From Deltaproteobacteria bacterium (lineage in GTDB: Bacteria; Desulfobacterota; Binatia; DP-6): a DNA stretch of 14,013 nucleotides. The notes beneath the pieces are model-generated. The model did no database searches, was not told where the DNA came from, and saw nothing but the letters and a program-made list of their open reading frames with translations. The position numbers were made by a program, and so were the translations under genes. The stretch spans positions 6,123-20,135 of the forward strand of contig VBLD01000003.1 of NCBI GenBank assembly GCA_005879205.1, given 5' to 3'. Numbering within the stretch: the first letter of the stretch is position 1; every line of letters starts with the position of its first letter. This document shows, piece after piece, positions 1 to 7,985 of this stretch.

Positions 1-332
1 GTCAGAAGCTGGTGAGCTACCACCCGGACCTCGCCTACTTCGCCGAGACGTTCGGCATGGTGCCGTTCGGCACCATCGAGATTCGTGCCGGGGTCGACCC
101 GACGCCGGGCCACATCGCGCAGCTCGAGGAGAGCATGCGCAAGAACAACGTGAAGCTCGTCGTGCGCGAGCTGCAGTACCCGGCCGGCCTGGCCGAGTCC
201 GTCGCCAAGGCCGCGGGGGCCACGCTGGTGGAGCTTCCGGTGATGTCGGGCGGCATCCCCGAGGCCAAGGACTACATCGGCTTCCTCGACTACAACGTAC
301 GCACCATGGTGAAGGCGGTGCAGGGGAGCTGA
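1..332 (+). CDS. Metal ABC transporter substrate-binding protein, C-terminal part (5' end outside window)
   Basis: The open frame enters from the left edge (codons from base 3) and ends with TGA at 330-332, so only about 109 C-terminal residues are present. The GTG at 12 is an internal codon, not the start. The text matches the C-terminal lobe of ZnuA/TroA-type (cluster A-I) proteins: a YHPDLAYFAETFGM stretch like the YH...YF..FG block that carries a metal-ligand histidine, a TIEIRAG.DPTPGHIAQL block, and a final KDYIGFLDYNVRTM block like the family's D-(S/Y)-Y...M..N end, whose Asp is a metal ligand in characterised members. In this family the protein captures Zn, Mn or Fe in the periplasm and hands it to the permease. 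The ATPase and permease genes follow at once, with a 1-nt overlap (TGATG). Zn, Mn and Fe cannot be told apart from this fragment. Family call strong, metal uncertain. Confidence 0.88.
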   Translation, partial: QKLVSYHPDLAYFAETFGMVPFGTIEIRAGVDPTPGHIAQLEESMRKNNVKLVVRELQYPAGLAESVAKAAGATLVELPVMSGGIPEAKDYIGFLDYNVRTMVKAVQGS

Positions 333-1048
333 TGCCGAACGAACTGATCCGGCTGCACGACGTCAGCGTCGGATACGAGGGGCGCACGGTCCTCAATCAC
401 CTGGGGTTTGCCGTCGAGGAGGGCGAGTTCCTCGCCCTTCTCGGCCCGAACGGCGCCGGCAAGACGACGCTCCTGCGCGGCCTGCTCGGCCTCCTGCCCG
501 TGCTCGGCGGGCGCATCGAGTACCATTTCGATCGGGCCGCGACTCCTCCCGGATACGTCCCCCAGCGCGAGACGCTCGACCCGATCTTCCCGCTGACCGC
601 GCTCGAGGTAGTCCTCATGGGAACCTACGCGCGGCTGCGGCCGCTGCGTCACGCCGGACGGCGGGAGCGGACGCGGGCCGCCGAGTGCCTGGGGCAGGTG
701 GGGCTGGACGCGGTGGCCGCCCGGCCCTTCTGGTCGCTGTCGGGCGGACAGAAGCAGCGCGTGCTCATCGCCCGGGCGCTGGCGAGCGAGCCGCGGCTCC
801 TCCTGCTCGACGAGCCGACCGCCGGCGTCGACCCGGGTGCGGCCGCGGTCATCATGGACGTGCTCTTCCGGCTGAACCGCGACCAGGCGCTCACCGCGGT
901 CCTGGTCACGCACCAGATTCGACTCGTGCGGCCGCTCGCCCAGGCCGTCATCTGGGTCGACGGCGGCACGGCCATCAAGGGACCCACGGCCGAGATGCTG
1001 GCCCCCGAGCGCATCCTGGACGTGTTCGGCGCGCCGGCGACGGGGTGA
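332..1048 (+). CDS. Metal (Zn/Mn-type) ABC transporter ATP-binding protein
   Basis: 238 aa, a normal length for a ZnuC/TroB-type ATPase that powers metal import from the cytoplasmic face. Visible motifs: Walker A GPNGAGKT at 38-45, Q-loop Gln near 78, ABC signature LSGGQKQR at 136-143, Walker B LLLLDEP at 156-162, H-loop His194 in VLVTHQ. The ATG overlaps the preceding stop by 1 nt (TGATG), and its own TGA overlaps the permease ATG the same way, so the three transporter genes are probably translationally coupled. Assignment to the metal cluster rests on the neighbours on both sides (ZnuA-like protein and ABC-3 permease). There is no extra C-terminal domain and no metal-binding His-rich tail that would show specificity. 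Confidence 0.93.
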   Translation: MPNELIRLHDVSVGYEGRTVLNHLGFAVEEGEFLALLGPNGAGKTTLLRGLLGLLPVLGGRIEYHFDRAATPPGYVPQRETLDPIFPLTALEVVLMGTYARLRPLRHAGRRERTRAAECLGQVGLDAVAARPFWSLSGGQKQRVLIARALASEPRLLLLDEPTAGVDPGAAAVIMDVLFRLNRDQALTAVLVTHQIRLVRPLAQAVIWVDGGTAIKGPTAEMLAPERILDVFGAPATG

Positions 1049-1935
1049 TGGACACGCTCGTCGAGATCCTGCGGCCGGAGTTCATCCTGCGCGATGCGCT
1101 CGTGGGCAGCGTGCTGGTCGGCGCCGTCTGCCCGCTGGTCGGGGTGTACTTCGTGCTCCGCCGCATGATCTTCCTCGGCGTCGCGCTGCCGCAGCTCTCC
1201 GCGGCGGGCATCGCCTTCGCGTTCGTCGCCTACCGGCTGGTCGTCGGGCCGCACGAGCACGGCAACGTGAACGAGCGGTCGCTCGCCATGGCGGGTGCGG
1301 TCGCCTTCACGCTGGGCGGCATCCTCGTGCTCGCCGCTCTCGAGCGGGGCGGCCGCGAGACCGTCGAGGCGCGGATCGGCGTCACCTACGCGGTGGCGGC
1401 GGCGCTCACCGTCCTCTTCCTCGTCGCCGACCCGCACGGCGATGCGCAGATGGTGAACCTCCTGAAGGGCGACATCCTGGCGACCACGAGCGCGAGCCTC
1501 GGGGTGCTCGCCTGGGCGTTCGGCGCCGTGGTGGTCGTCCTGTTCGCCTTCCGCAAGGAGTTCCTGCTCGTCTCCTTCGACCGCGACCTGGCGGTCGTCT
1601 TCCGCAAGCGGGTGGGCCTGTGGGACCTGCTGCTCTATCTCGCCATCGGCGTGACGATCTCTCTCGGGGTGATGACGGCGGGTCCGCTCGTGACCTTCGG
1701 TTTTCTCGTCGTGCCACCCCTGACCGCCCGGCTGGTGACGCGGCGAATGCTCTCCTTCTCGCTCACCGCGGCGGGCCTCGGCGCCACCGCGGCTTTTGCC
1801 GGCTTCTATTGCGCGTATCGCTTCGATCTGCCCCTCGGACCGACGGAAGTGGCGCTCGCCAGCCTCGCGCTCGGCGCGGTCACCTCCGCGACGATGATCG
1901 GCCAGTGGATGGCGAGCCCCCGGTCGGCGACGTGA
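1048..1935 (+). CDS. Metal ABC transporter permease, ABC-3 family (ZnuB-like)
   Basis: 295 aa, almost wholly hydrophobic with about eight predicted membrane spans. It matches the ABC-3 family, the homodimeric inner-membrane channel of Zn/Mn/Fe importers. Recognisable blocks are VYFVLRRMIFLGVALPQLSAAG at the start of the family core, LLKGDILATT in the middle, and TAGPLVTFGFLVVPPLTARL near the C terminus. A loop at about residues 67-78 holds two His (GPHEHG), which may be a metal-contact loop but is not proof of Zn. The start is the ATG at 1048, inside the TGATG overlap with the ATPase. The same frame stays open further upstream, but that part lies entirely within the ATPase gene and has the Arg/Pro/Ala composition of a shadow frame. 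Its TGA lies within the GTGA that starts the next gene. Confidence 0.92.
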   Translation: MDTLVEILRPEFILRDALVGSVLVGAVCPLVGVYFVLRRMIFLGVALPQLSAAGIAFAFVAYRLVVGPHEHGNVNERSLAMAGAVAFTLGGILVLAALERGGRETVEARIGVTYAVAAALTVLFLVADPHGDAQMVNLLKGDILATTSASLGVLAWAFGAVVVVLFAFRKEFLLVSFDRDLAVVFRKRVGLWDLLLYLAIGVTISLGVMTAGPLVTFGFLVVPPLTARLVTRRMLSFSLTAAGLGATAAFAGFYCAYRFDLPLGPTEVALASLALGAVTSATMIGQWMASPRSAT

Positions 1936-4463
1936 GCCGGCTCCTCTGGCTGTGCTTCGGCCTCTCGGGCGCAGCCGCCCTCGGCCTCGAGCTCCTCTGG
2001 ATGCGATCGGCAGGGCTCGTCCTCGGTTCCACCGCGGCCACGGCATCGACCGTGCTCGCGTGCTACTTCGCGGGGCTCGGCCTCGGCGCGGCGATGGCTC
2101 GAACGACCTCGGCCGGCGCGGTCCGGCGCTACGCGTTCCTCGAGCTCGGCGCGGCCGGCGGCGCGCTCTGGTCGCTGCTCGTGTTCCGGGTCCTGCAGCA
2201 TGTCCTCGCCACGAGCGCGCCCGGGGTCCGGACGCTCGCGGTGATCACGGCGGTGCTCCCGGCCACCATCTGCCTCGGCGCGACGTTGCCCGCCCTTGGC
2301 CAGGCGCTCGCCCCGCCGGGCCAGGTCGGACGCCGGGGGGGCCTCCTCTACGCGGTCAACATCGCCGGCGGCGCGCTCGGGGTCGCCGCCATGGGGTTCG
2401 GCCTGCCCGTCCTGATCGGGGTGACCGCGAGCTACCTCGTCGCCGCCGCCACGAGCGCCGCGGCCGGACTCCTTGCCTTGCTGGTGGGCGTTCGTCCGAT
2501 GCAGGAGGCTCCCGAGGCAGCGCGAGTGGCGTCCGGACGTCCCCGAGTCCGCCTGCGTCTCGTAGCCGCCGCATCCGGAGCGCTCGGCCTCGGTCTCGAG
2601 GTCCTGTGGATCCGGCTCTTCGCGCAGGTACTCCACAACTCCGTCTACTCCTTCGCCGCGGTGAGCCTGGTGTTCCTCGTCGCCCTTGCGCTGGGCGCCG
2701 GGCTCGCGGCGATCCTGCTCGGTCGGATCTCGCCCGCCGCGCTCGCCGCCTTCGCGCTCGTGGGTGCCGCCGGGGCGACCGTTGGCGGCTTCTGGAGCTT
2801 CGTGCGCCTCACCGGGCAGCTCGGATACGTCGGCATGAACACGGGACTCGTGGAGTACCTCGTGCGCATCGTCGGTCTCGCCGCCGCCACCGCGGGGCCG
2901 GGCGCGATCGCTTCGGGTGCCGTGCTCCCCGCGCTGTGGGCGGCCTTCGGCGGCCGCGGCGGCGCGGCGCGGCCGCTCGGCGAGCTCACCGCAGCCAACA
3001 CGATCGGCGCCGTCGCGGGCGCGCTCACGGCCGGCTACGCCGTCCTGCCCGCGATGGGGCTCCGCGGCGGGATGGTGCTCGCGGCCGCGGCGTACCTCGT
3101 GCTGGCCGATGTCGTCGCGCCGAGCGAGCGACGCCCGCGCGCCCTGGCCTGGGCCGCGCTCCTCGCGATCGTGCTTTTCGATCCGCTGCGCGCGCCGCTT
3201 GCCCATCTCGCGCCCGCCGAGACGCTGCGCAGGAGCGCCGAGGGCGCGTCGGGGATCGTCACCGTCGTCGACACGGGCGACGACCGCCAGCTCCGGCTCG
3301 ACAACTTCTACGTCCTCGGCGGCAGCGCGGCCGCCAGGAACGAGCGCCGGCAAGGGCTCCTGCCCCTGCTCCTGCACCCCGCGCCGCGACGCGTTGCGTT
3401 CATCGGCATGGCGACCGGCATCACGGCGAGCGCGGGCCTCGCCCTCGGCGTACCTGAGACGACGGTGGTCGAGCTGGTGCCCGAGGTGGCGCGTCTCGCC
3501 GCCGCGGAGTTCGGCCCCTGGAACGGCGGCCTTCTCGAACGGCCCGGCGTGCACCTGGTGGTCGCCGACGGGCGGCGGTACCTGGCCGCCACGGCGACGC
3601 GCTACGACGTCGTGGTCGGCGACCTCTTCATCCCCTGGCACGCCGGCGCCGGCAGCCTCTATGCCCGCGAGATGTTCGAGACCGTCGCCCGCCACCTCGC
3701 GCCCGGCGGGCTCTTCTGCCAGTGGCTGCCGCTCTATCAGCTCACGCGCGAGGAGTTCGCCGTCATCGCCCGCACGTTCCTCGCCGCCTTCCCGTCCGTG
3801 ACGCTCTGGCGCGACGACTTCTACCCCGACCGTCCCGTCCTGGCCCTCGTCGGGCGTGAGACGTCCCCCACGCTCGACGTGGAGCGTGTCCGCGTGCGTC
3901 TCGGGTCCCTTCCGGACTGGAGCGAGGACCCGCTGCTGAAAACCCCGCGCGCGCTCGCGATGCTCTACCTCGGCAACCTGACGGCGGTGCCAGAGGTACT
4001 CGGCACCGGCCCGATCAACACCGACGACCGTCCGGTGATCGAGTTTCTGGCGCCGCGCCTGACGCGCATGACGGCGGCCGGCGACAAGGACTGGTTCACG
4101 GCCGAGTCGCTCGACGCCTTCACCGAGGAGCTGGCAGCCCGGCCGCCCTCCGCGCCCGATGCCGTGCTGCCCGCGGACGAGACCCTGGCCGACGCCCGGC
4201 GGGCCGGCCGCGCCCTCTATCGCTACGCGCTCGCCGCGCGCCAGGGCGACGAGCCGGCTGCGGCGAGGTTCGAGGCCGAGGTGCGACGTCTGGTTCCCGA
4301 GGTGGTCGCCGCCGGCGAGCGCGAGACGCCGGTCGCCGCACTCGCCGATGCCAGGCGCACGCTCGGCGCGCTGCACGACGAGCAGGAGCGCCTGCGCCGG
4401 CAGCTGGAGACCATGGAGAAGCGCCTGGGCGAGATCCTGCCCTCGAGCGGCGCAGCACCATGA
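1932..4463 (+). CDS. Polytopic membrane protein fused to a spermidine-synthase-like domain
   Basis: 843 aa from GTG 1932, chosen because it forms a GTGA overlap with the permease stop and begins at once with the first membrane span. Residues 1 to about 430 are polytopic (about 12-14 spans) and contain an internal duplication: SGAAALGLELLWMR at 12-25 and SGALGLGLEVLWIR at 215-228. Residues about 436-655 resemble the aminopropyltransferase fold of spermidine synthase: a short beta domain (GIVTVVD...LRLDN), nucleotide-binding GMATG at 492-496, acidic Glu514 in VVELVPEV, VADGRRYL with Asp546, and VVGDLF with Asp564 at the place of the catalytic Asp. The last ~45 residues look like a coiled coil. 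Proteins of this kind are often named fused MFS/spermidine synthase, but substrates are mostly unknown. Putrescine aminopropylation, another amine acceptor or a transport-coupled role are all possible. Its 4-nt overlaps place it in the metal-uptake operon. Confidence 0.85.
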   Translation: MSRLLWLCFGLSGAAALGLELLWMRSAGLVLGSTAATASTVLACYFAGLGLGAAMARTTSAGAVRRYAFLELGAAGGALWSLLVFRVLQHVLATSAPGVRTLAVITAVLPATICLGATLPALGQALAPPGQVGRRGGLLYAVNIAGGALGVAAMGFGLPVLIGVTASYLVAAATSAAAGLLALLVGVRPMQEAPEAARVASGRPRVRLRLVAAASGALGLGLEVLWIRLFAQVLHNSVYSFAAVSLVFLVALALGAGLAAILLGRISPAALAAFALVGAAGATVGGFWSFVRLTGQLGYVGMNTGLVEYLVRIVGLAAATAGPGAIASGAVLPALWAAFGGRGGAARPLGELTAANTIGAVAGALTAGYAVLPAMGLRGGMVLAAAAYLVLADVVAPSERRPRALAWAALLAIVLFDPLRAPLAHLAPAETLRRSAEGASGIVTVVDTGDDRQLRLDNFYVLGGSAAARNERRQGLLPLLLHPAPRRVAFIGMATGITASAGLALGVPETTVVELVPEVARLAAAEFGPWNGGLLERPGVHLVVADGRRYLAATATRYDVVVGDLFIPWHAGAGSLYAREMFETVARHLAPGGLFCQWLPLYQLTREEFAVIARTFLAAFPSVTLWRDDFYPDRPVLALVGRETSPTLDVERVRVRLGSLPDWSEDPLLKTPRALAMLYLGNLTAVPEVLGTGPINTDDRPVIEFLAPRLTRMTAAGDKDWFTAESLDAFTEELAARPPSAPDAVLPADETLADARRAGRALYRYALAARQGDEPAAARFEAEVRRLVPEVVAAGERETPVAALADARRTLGALHDEQERLRRQLETMEKRLGEILPSSGAAP

Positions 4464-5059
4464 GCCGCCGCACCATCCTCGCGCTGGCCGTCGCGATCGG
4501 CCTCGGCTGCGCCCGACCGGCCGCGCCCCCGCCGCGCGATCTCCCGCGCCAGGTCGCCGTGCTCCCGCCGGGCAACCACACCGGCGACCCGCTGCTGGTC
4601 TCCGGCGCGTCCTTCTTCGAGCGCTATGCCCTCCGGACCGACCGGGTGACCGTCTCCGACGCGCTCGCCGCCGAGGCGCGCCTCCAGCTCGAGCGGCGCG
4701 GCTTCGTCCCGCTGCCGCCCGAGACGGTGGAGGCGGCGACGCAGGGCCGCGCGCCGGGCAGCACGGAGTCGGCGGTGGACATCGCGCGCAACGGCGGGCT
4801 CGAAGGACTGGTCCTCTGGATCGACGTGCGTCGCTGGGAGGCCGACGCCCCGACCCACCCGGCGTTCGTGATCGTCGGGCTGGCGGCCGAGCTGATCGAC
4901 GTGTCGTCGGGGCGCGTGCGCTGGCACGCGGAGCGCCGCCCGGCACCGGTGGCGACGCCGGGCGAGGTGAACGTCGGCGATGCCTACCTGACCGCAGCCC
5001 ACAAGGACGTCGTGGAGGTCCTCGCGCCGCTCGGCCCCGAGCGGCCGGCGGAGCGTTGA
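4460..5059 (+). CDS. Small probable lipoprotein, CsgG/LpoB/GNA1162-like fold suspected
   Basis: 199 aa. The N terminus MSRRTILALAVAIGLGC is a lipoprotein-type signal with Cys17 as the likely lipidated residue. The lipobox is weak (G-L-G-C instead of L-x-G-C). The mature part starts with a Pro/Ala linker, then RQVAVLPPGNHTGD, a GFVPLPPETVEAA segment, GLEGLVLWIDVRRWE and AELIDVSSGRVRW. This order (VLPP..N.TGD, then GF..LP, then D/GL..W....W, then LID..SG...W) recalls small periplasmic lipoproteins of the GNA1162/LpoB/CsgG-N type, but the match is by eye and no function follows. The ATG overlaps the previous stop as ATGA, so it is co-translated with the spermidine-synthase-like protein and is probably the last gene of the operon, since 220 nt without a gene follow. 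Confidence 0.7.
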   Translation: MSRRTILALAVAIGLGCARPAAPPPRDLPRQVAVLPPGNHTGDPLLVSGASFFERYALRTDRVTVSDALAAEARLQLERRGFVPLPPETVEAATQGRAPGSTESAVDIARNGGLEGLVLWIDVRRWEADAPTHPAFVIVGLAAELIDVSSGRVRWHAERRPAPVATPGEVNVGDAYLTAAHKDVVEVLAPLGPERPAER

Positions 5060-5210
5060 GGATGGCGCACGCGCATGACGCGCTGCGTAGAGAGGCGGAC
5101 GACCAGCGCGGCGGCTAGAAGAAAGACCACCTGGCGGTTACGGAGTGCGGCGCTGTGCCACCGGGCTGTCGCGGAGCGTTTGCGGGTCCCGCCTCGAGCG
5201 TTCGGGGGCC

Positions 5211-5229
5211 GGCGGCCCTTCCGGCCGCC
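5211..5229 (+). terminator. Weak candidate terminator hairpin after the metal-uptake operon
   Basis: GGCGGCC (5211-5217) and GGCCGCC (5223-5229) form a perfect 7-bp stem with a 5-nt loop. A short T run occurs only about 8 nt later (gatttt), so this is not a classical intrinsic terminator. In DNA this GC-rich such stems arise easily by chance. It is the only hairpin seen in the 220-nt gap 5060-5279, which otherwise shows no gene. Confidence 0.2.
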
Positions 5230-5245
5230 TCCCGTGATTTTGGGT

Positions 5246-5280
5246 GTGACGCTCACTGCCATTGTTGTAGAGTCCTCGCG
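5246..5280 (+). promoter_or_regulatory. Candidate promoter giving a leaderless mRNA for the sensor kinase
   Basis: GTGACG (5246-5251, 4/6 to TTGACA), a 16-nt spacer, then TAGAGT (5268-5273, 4/6 to TATAAT). The expected transcription start is about 5279-5281, which is the GTG start codon of the kinase itself. No Shine-Dalgarno sequence precedes that GTG, which fits leaderless translation. The hexamers are imperfect, so this is a candidate only. Confidence 0.35.
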
Positions 5281-7985
5281 TGAAGCGGGCGATCCGTCTC
5301 CCCCCCGTCCGGACGGCGCTGCGGCTCCTGCCGGTCGGCAAGAAGCTCGGCCTCATCGTCCTGCTCTTCGTCTTCATCGTCGCGTGCCTGCTCGTGCTGG
5401 CCAACGCGCAGATGGAGATCCTGTCGGCGGTGCGGGCGTACGTGGGCGGCGAAGGTCTCTGGTCGAAGGGAGAGAAGGACGCGGTCCATCACCTCGCGCG
5501 CTACGCCGAGACGCGCGACGAGCACGACTACCGCCGCTATCTCGCCGCCATCGCGGTGCCGCTCGGCGACAAGCAGGCCCGGCTCGAGCTCGACAAGTCG
5601 AGTCCGACCCTCCGCTTGGTCCAGCAGGGGTTCGTCCAGGGACGCAATCACCCCGACGACGTCGACCGCATGGCGATGCTCTTCCGGCGTTTCCGCCACG
5701 TGAGCTACATCGCGAAGGCGATCGCCATCTGGACCGCCGGCGATCGCTACATCGCCACGATCGCCGAGCGCGGCCAGGCGCTCCACGCCGAGATCGCCTC
5801 CGGCCGGCCGAGCCAGCTGCGCGTCGGCGCCCTCCTCCAGGAGATCGGCGGACTCGATGAGCGCGTCACGCCGCTCGAGGATGCCTTCTCGCGCACGCTC
5901 TCCAAGGGCGCGCGGCACGCGAAGCGGCTGCTGCTCGACGTCACCGTCCTGATCGCGGTGTTGCTGGTCAGCATCGGCGTGCTCCTCTCCTGGATGATGC
6001 TGCGGCACATTCGCGCCTGGGAGGCGCGGTACCGGCACCTCCTGAACACGGCCAACGACGCCATCACCGTGGCCAGCCTCGAGACCGGAATCATCCTCGA
6101 CGCCAACCGCAAGACCGAGGAGCTGCTCGGCGTCTCGGTGAGCCGGATCCTCGGCAGGCACCAGACCGAGCTGCATCCCGAGAGCGAGCACGACGCGTGC
6201 CGGCGCCTCTTCGACGAGGAGGTCCGCATGGGTCATGCGACCAACAGCGACCTTCATCTCCGCCGCGCCGACGGCCATCTCGTCCCGGTCGAGATCAGCG
6301 CCGCGGTCACCGAGCTCGGGGGACGGGCGGTCGTCCAGAGCATCTTCCGGGACATCACCGAGCGCAAGCGCGCCGACCACGCTCTGCGCGACAGCGAGGA
6401 ACGCTATCGCGGCCTCTTCGAGGGCGCCAACGACCTGGTCTACACGCACGATCTCGCGGGCAACTTCACGTCCATCAACCGGGCCGCCGAGCGGATCACC
6501 GGCTACTCGGCCGCCGAGGCCGTTGGCATGAACCTCTCCAAGGTCGTCGCGCCCGAGCACCTCGAGCTCGCCCGCGACATGGTGAGCCGCAAGGTCGCGT
6601 CGGGCGGGCCGACGGTCTACGAGCTCGACGTCATCACCAACGACGGCCGGCGCGTGCCGCTCGAGGTGAGCACGCGGCTCATGTTGCGGGAGGGGAAACC
6701 CGTCGCCGTGCAGGGCATCGCGCGCGACATCCGCGAGCGCCGACGCACCGAGGCCGAGCGCGCCGAGCTGCTCGCCCGCGAGCAGGCGGCGCGTGCCGAG
6801 GCGGAGCTCGCGAACCGCGCCAAGGACGAGTTTCTCGCCACCCTCTCGCACGAGCTGCGCACGCCCCTCAGCGCGATCCTCATCTGGGCGCGCCTCCTGC
6901 GCTCGGGCCGGCTCGAGGCCGAGGCAAAGACGCGCGCCCTCGAGGTGATCGAGCGGAACACCAAGCTCCAGGCGCGGCTGATCGAAGACCTCCTCGAGGT
7001 CTCGCGCATCATTGCCGGCAAGCTGCGGCTCGAGCTGGCGCCCGTCGACCTGGCGTCGACGGTCGAGAGCGCCATCGACGCCGTTCGCGCCGCCGCCGAC
7101 GCCAAGGAGATCGCGCTGCAGTGCGACCTCGACCACGACGTCGGACCCGCACGGGGCGATCGCAGCCGGCTCCAGCAGATCGTGTGGAACCTGGTCGCCA
7201 ACGCCATCAAGTTCACCCCGAACGGCGGGCAGGTCGACGTCCGGCTCGCGCGGGACGCCCAGGGCGCCGTGATCACCGTGCGCGACACGGGTATCGGCAT
7301 CCAGGCGGACTTCCTGCCGCACATCTTCGAGCGCTTCCGCCAGGCCGACAGCACGAGCACGCGCGTGCACGGGGGGCTGGGGCTCGGGCTGGCGATCGTC
7401 CGCCACCTGGTCGAGCTGCACGGCGGCACGGTGGCTGCCGCGAGTCCAGGCGCCGGCCAGGGCGCCACGTTCACGGTGCGACTCCCGATCTCGGCGCGGA
7501 GCATCGACACGGGCGACGCTGCCTGGCTCAGCACCCTCGCCCGGCGCAGCGGCCAGCCCTTCGTGCCGCTCGACGGCATCCACGTCCTGCTGGTCGAGGA
7601 CGAGTCCGACATGCGCGAATCGGTCGCCATGAGCCTCGATCTGTGCGGCGCCCGCGTCACGGCCGTCGGCTCCGCCGTCGCGGCTCTGGAGGTTCTCGAC
7701 CGCGACCCGCCCGACGTCATTCTCTGCGACATCGGCATGCCGGGTGAGGACGGATACACGCTGGTGCGCAGGATCCGGGCTCGCGGGCCGGAGCACGGCG
7801 GGGAGACGCCGATGGTCGCGCTCACCGCGTATGCCCGCGACGAGGATCGGAGCCACGCGCTCGAAGCGGGCTTCCAGAGCCACGTCCCCAAGCCGGTCGA
7901 GCCGAGCGAGATTGCGCGCGTCGTCGCGGCGCTCTGCCGCTCGGACCCGCGGGTCGGACGGATCGCGGCGGCCAGGCGACGCTAG
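5280..7985 (+). CDS. Hybrid sensor histidine kinase (2 TM, PAS-PAS-HisKA-HATPase-REC)
   Basis: 901 aa. The GTG at 5280 is taken as start because an in-frame TAG lies at 5268 and the first membrane span (residues 23-42) follows at once. Order: TM1, a ~170-residue helical periplasmic sensor, TM2 at about 216-240, PAS1 about 251-360, PAS2 about 373-485 (both ending in D-I-x-E-R), coiled linker, HisKA with phospho-acceptor His524 in SHELRTP, and HATPase with N-box NLVANAIKF (Asn637, Asn641), G1 DTGIGI from 669 and G2 GLGLGL near 699. A C-terminal receiver follows with acidic pair Glu773/Asp774, phospho-acceptor Asp817, Thr849 and Lys871. All catalytic residues are present, so it should autophosphorylate and pass phosphate to its own receiver. 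There is no HAMP domain between TM2 and PAS1 and no output regulator next door, so its target is elsewhere. The signal sensed is unknown. Confidence 0.93.
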   Translation: MKRAIRLPPVRTALRLLPVGKKLGLIVLLFVFIVACLLVLANAQMEILSAVRAYVGGEGLWSKGEKDAVHHLARYAETRDEHDYRRYLAAIAVPLGDKQARLELDKSSPTLRLVQQGFVQGRNHPDDVDRMAMLFRRFRHVSYIAKAIAIWTAGDRYIATIAERGQALHAEIASGRPSQLRVGALLQEIGGLDERVTPLEDAFSRTLSKGARHAKRLLLDVTVLIAVLLVSIGVLLSWMMLRHIRAWEARYRHLLNTANDAITVASLETGIILDANRKTEELLGVSVSRILGRHQTELHPESEHDACRRLFDEEVRMGHATNSDLHLRRADGHLVPVEISAAVTELGGRAVVQSIFRDITERKRADHALRDSEERYRGLFEGANDLVYTHDLAGNFTSINRAAERITGYSAAEAVGMNLSKVVAPEHLELARDMVSRKVASGGPTVYELDVITNDGRRVPLEVSTRLMLREGKPVAVQGIARDIRERRRTEAERAELLAREQAARAEAELANRAKDEFLATLSHELRTPLSAILIWARLLRSGRLEAEAKTRALEVIERNTKLQARLIEDLLEVSRIIAGKLRLELAPVDLASTVESAIDAVRAAADAKEIALQCDLDHDVGPARGDRSRLQQIVWNLVANAIKFTPNGGQVDVRLARDAQGAVITVRDTGIGIQADFLPHIFERFRQADSTSTRVHGGLGLGLAIVRHLVELHGGTVAAASPGAGQGATFTVRLPISARSIDTGDAAWLSTLARRSGQPFVPLDGIHVLLVEDESDMRESVAMSLDLCGARVTAVGSAVAALEVLDRDPPDVILCDIGMPGEDGYTLVRRIRARGPEHGGETPMVALTAYARDEDRSHALEAGFQSHVPKPVEPSEIARVVAALCRSDPRVGRIAAARRR

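Noticed and set aside
685..1047. Upstream extension of the permease frame
   Set aside because: Lies inside the ATPase gene and has shadow composition. The ATG at 1048 in a TGATG overlap is the natural start.
1620..1931. Upstream extension of the membrane/spermidine-synthase-like frame
   Set aside because: Overlaps the permease gene with Arg/Asp-rich shadow sequence. GTG 1932 gives a GTGA overlap and starts at a membrane span.
1806..4946. Minus-strand open frame of 1046 codons antisense to the fusion protein
   Set aside because: Arg/Gly/Pro/His-rich with no domain text. It runs exactly opposite well-supported genes and is the usual shadow frame of GC-rich DNA.
5060..5279. tRNA, small RNA or small protein gene in the gap before the kinase
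   Set aside because: No T-loop or cloverleaf pattern and no short ORF with a convincing ribosome binding site or composition was seen.
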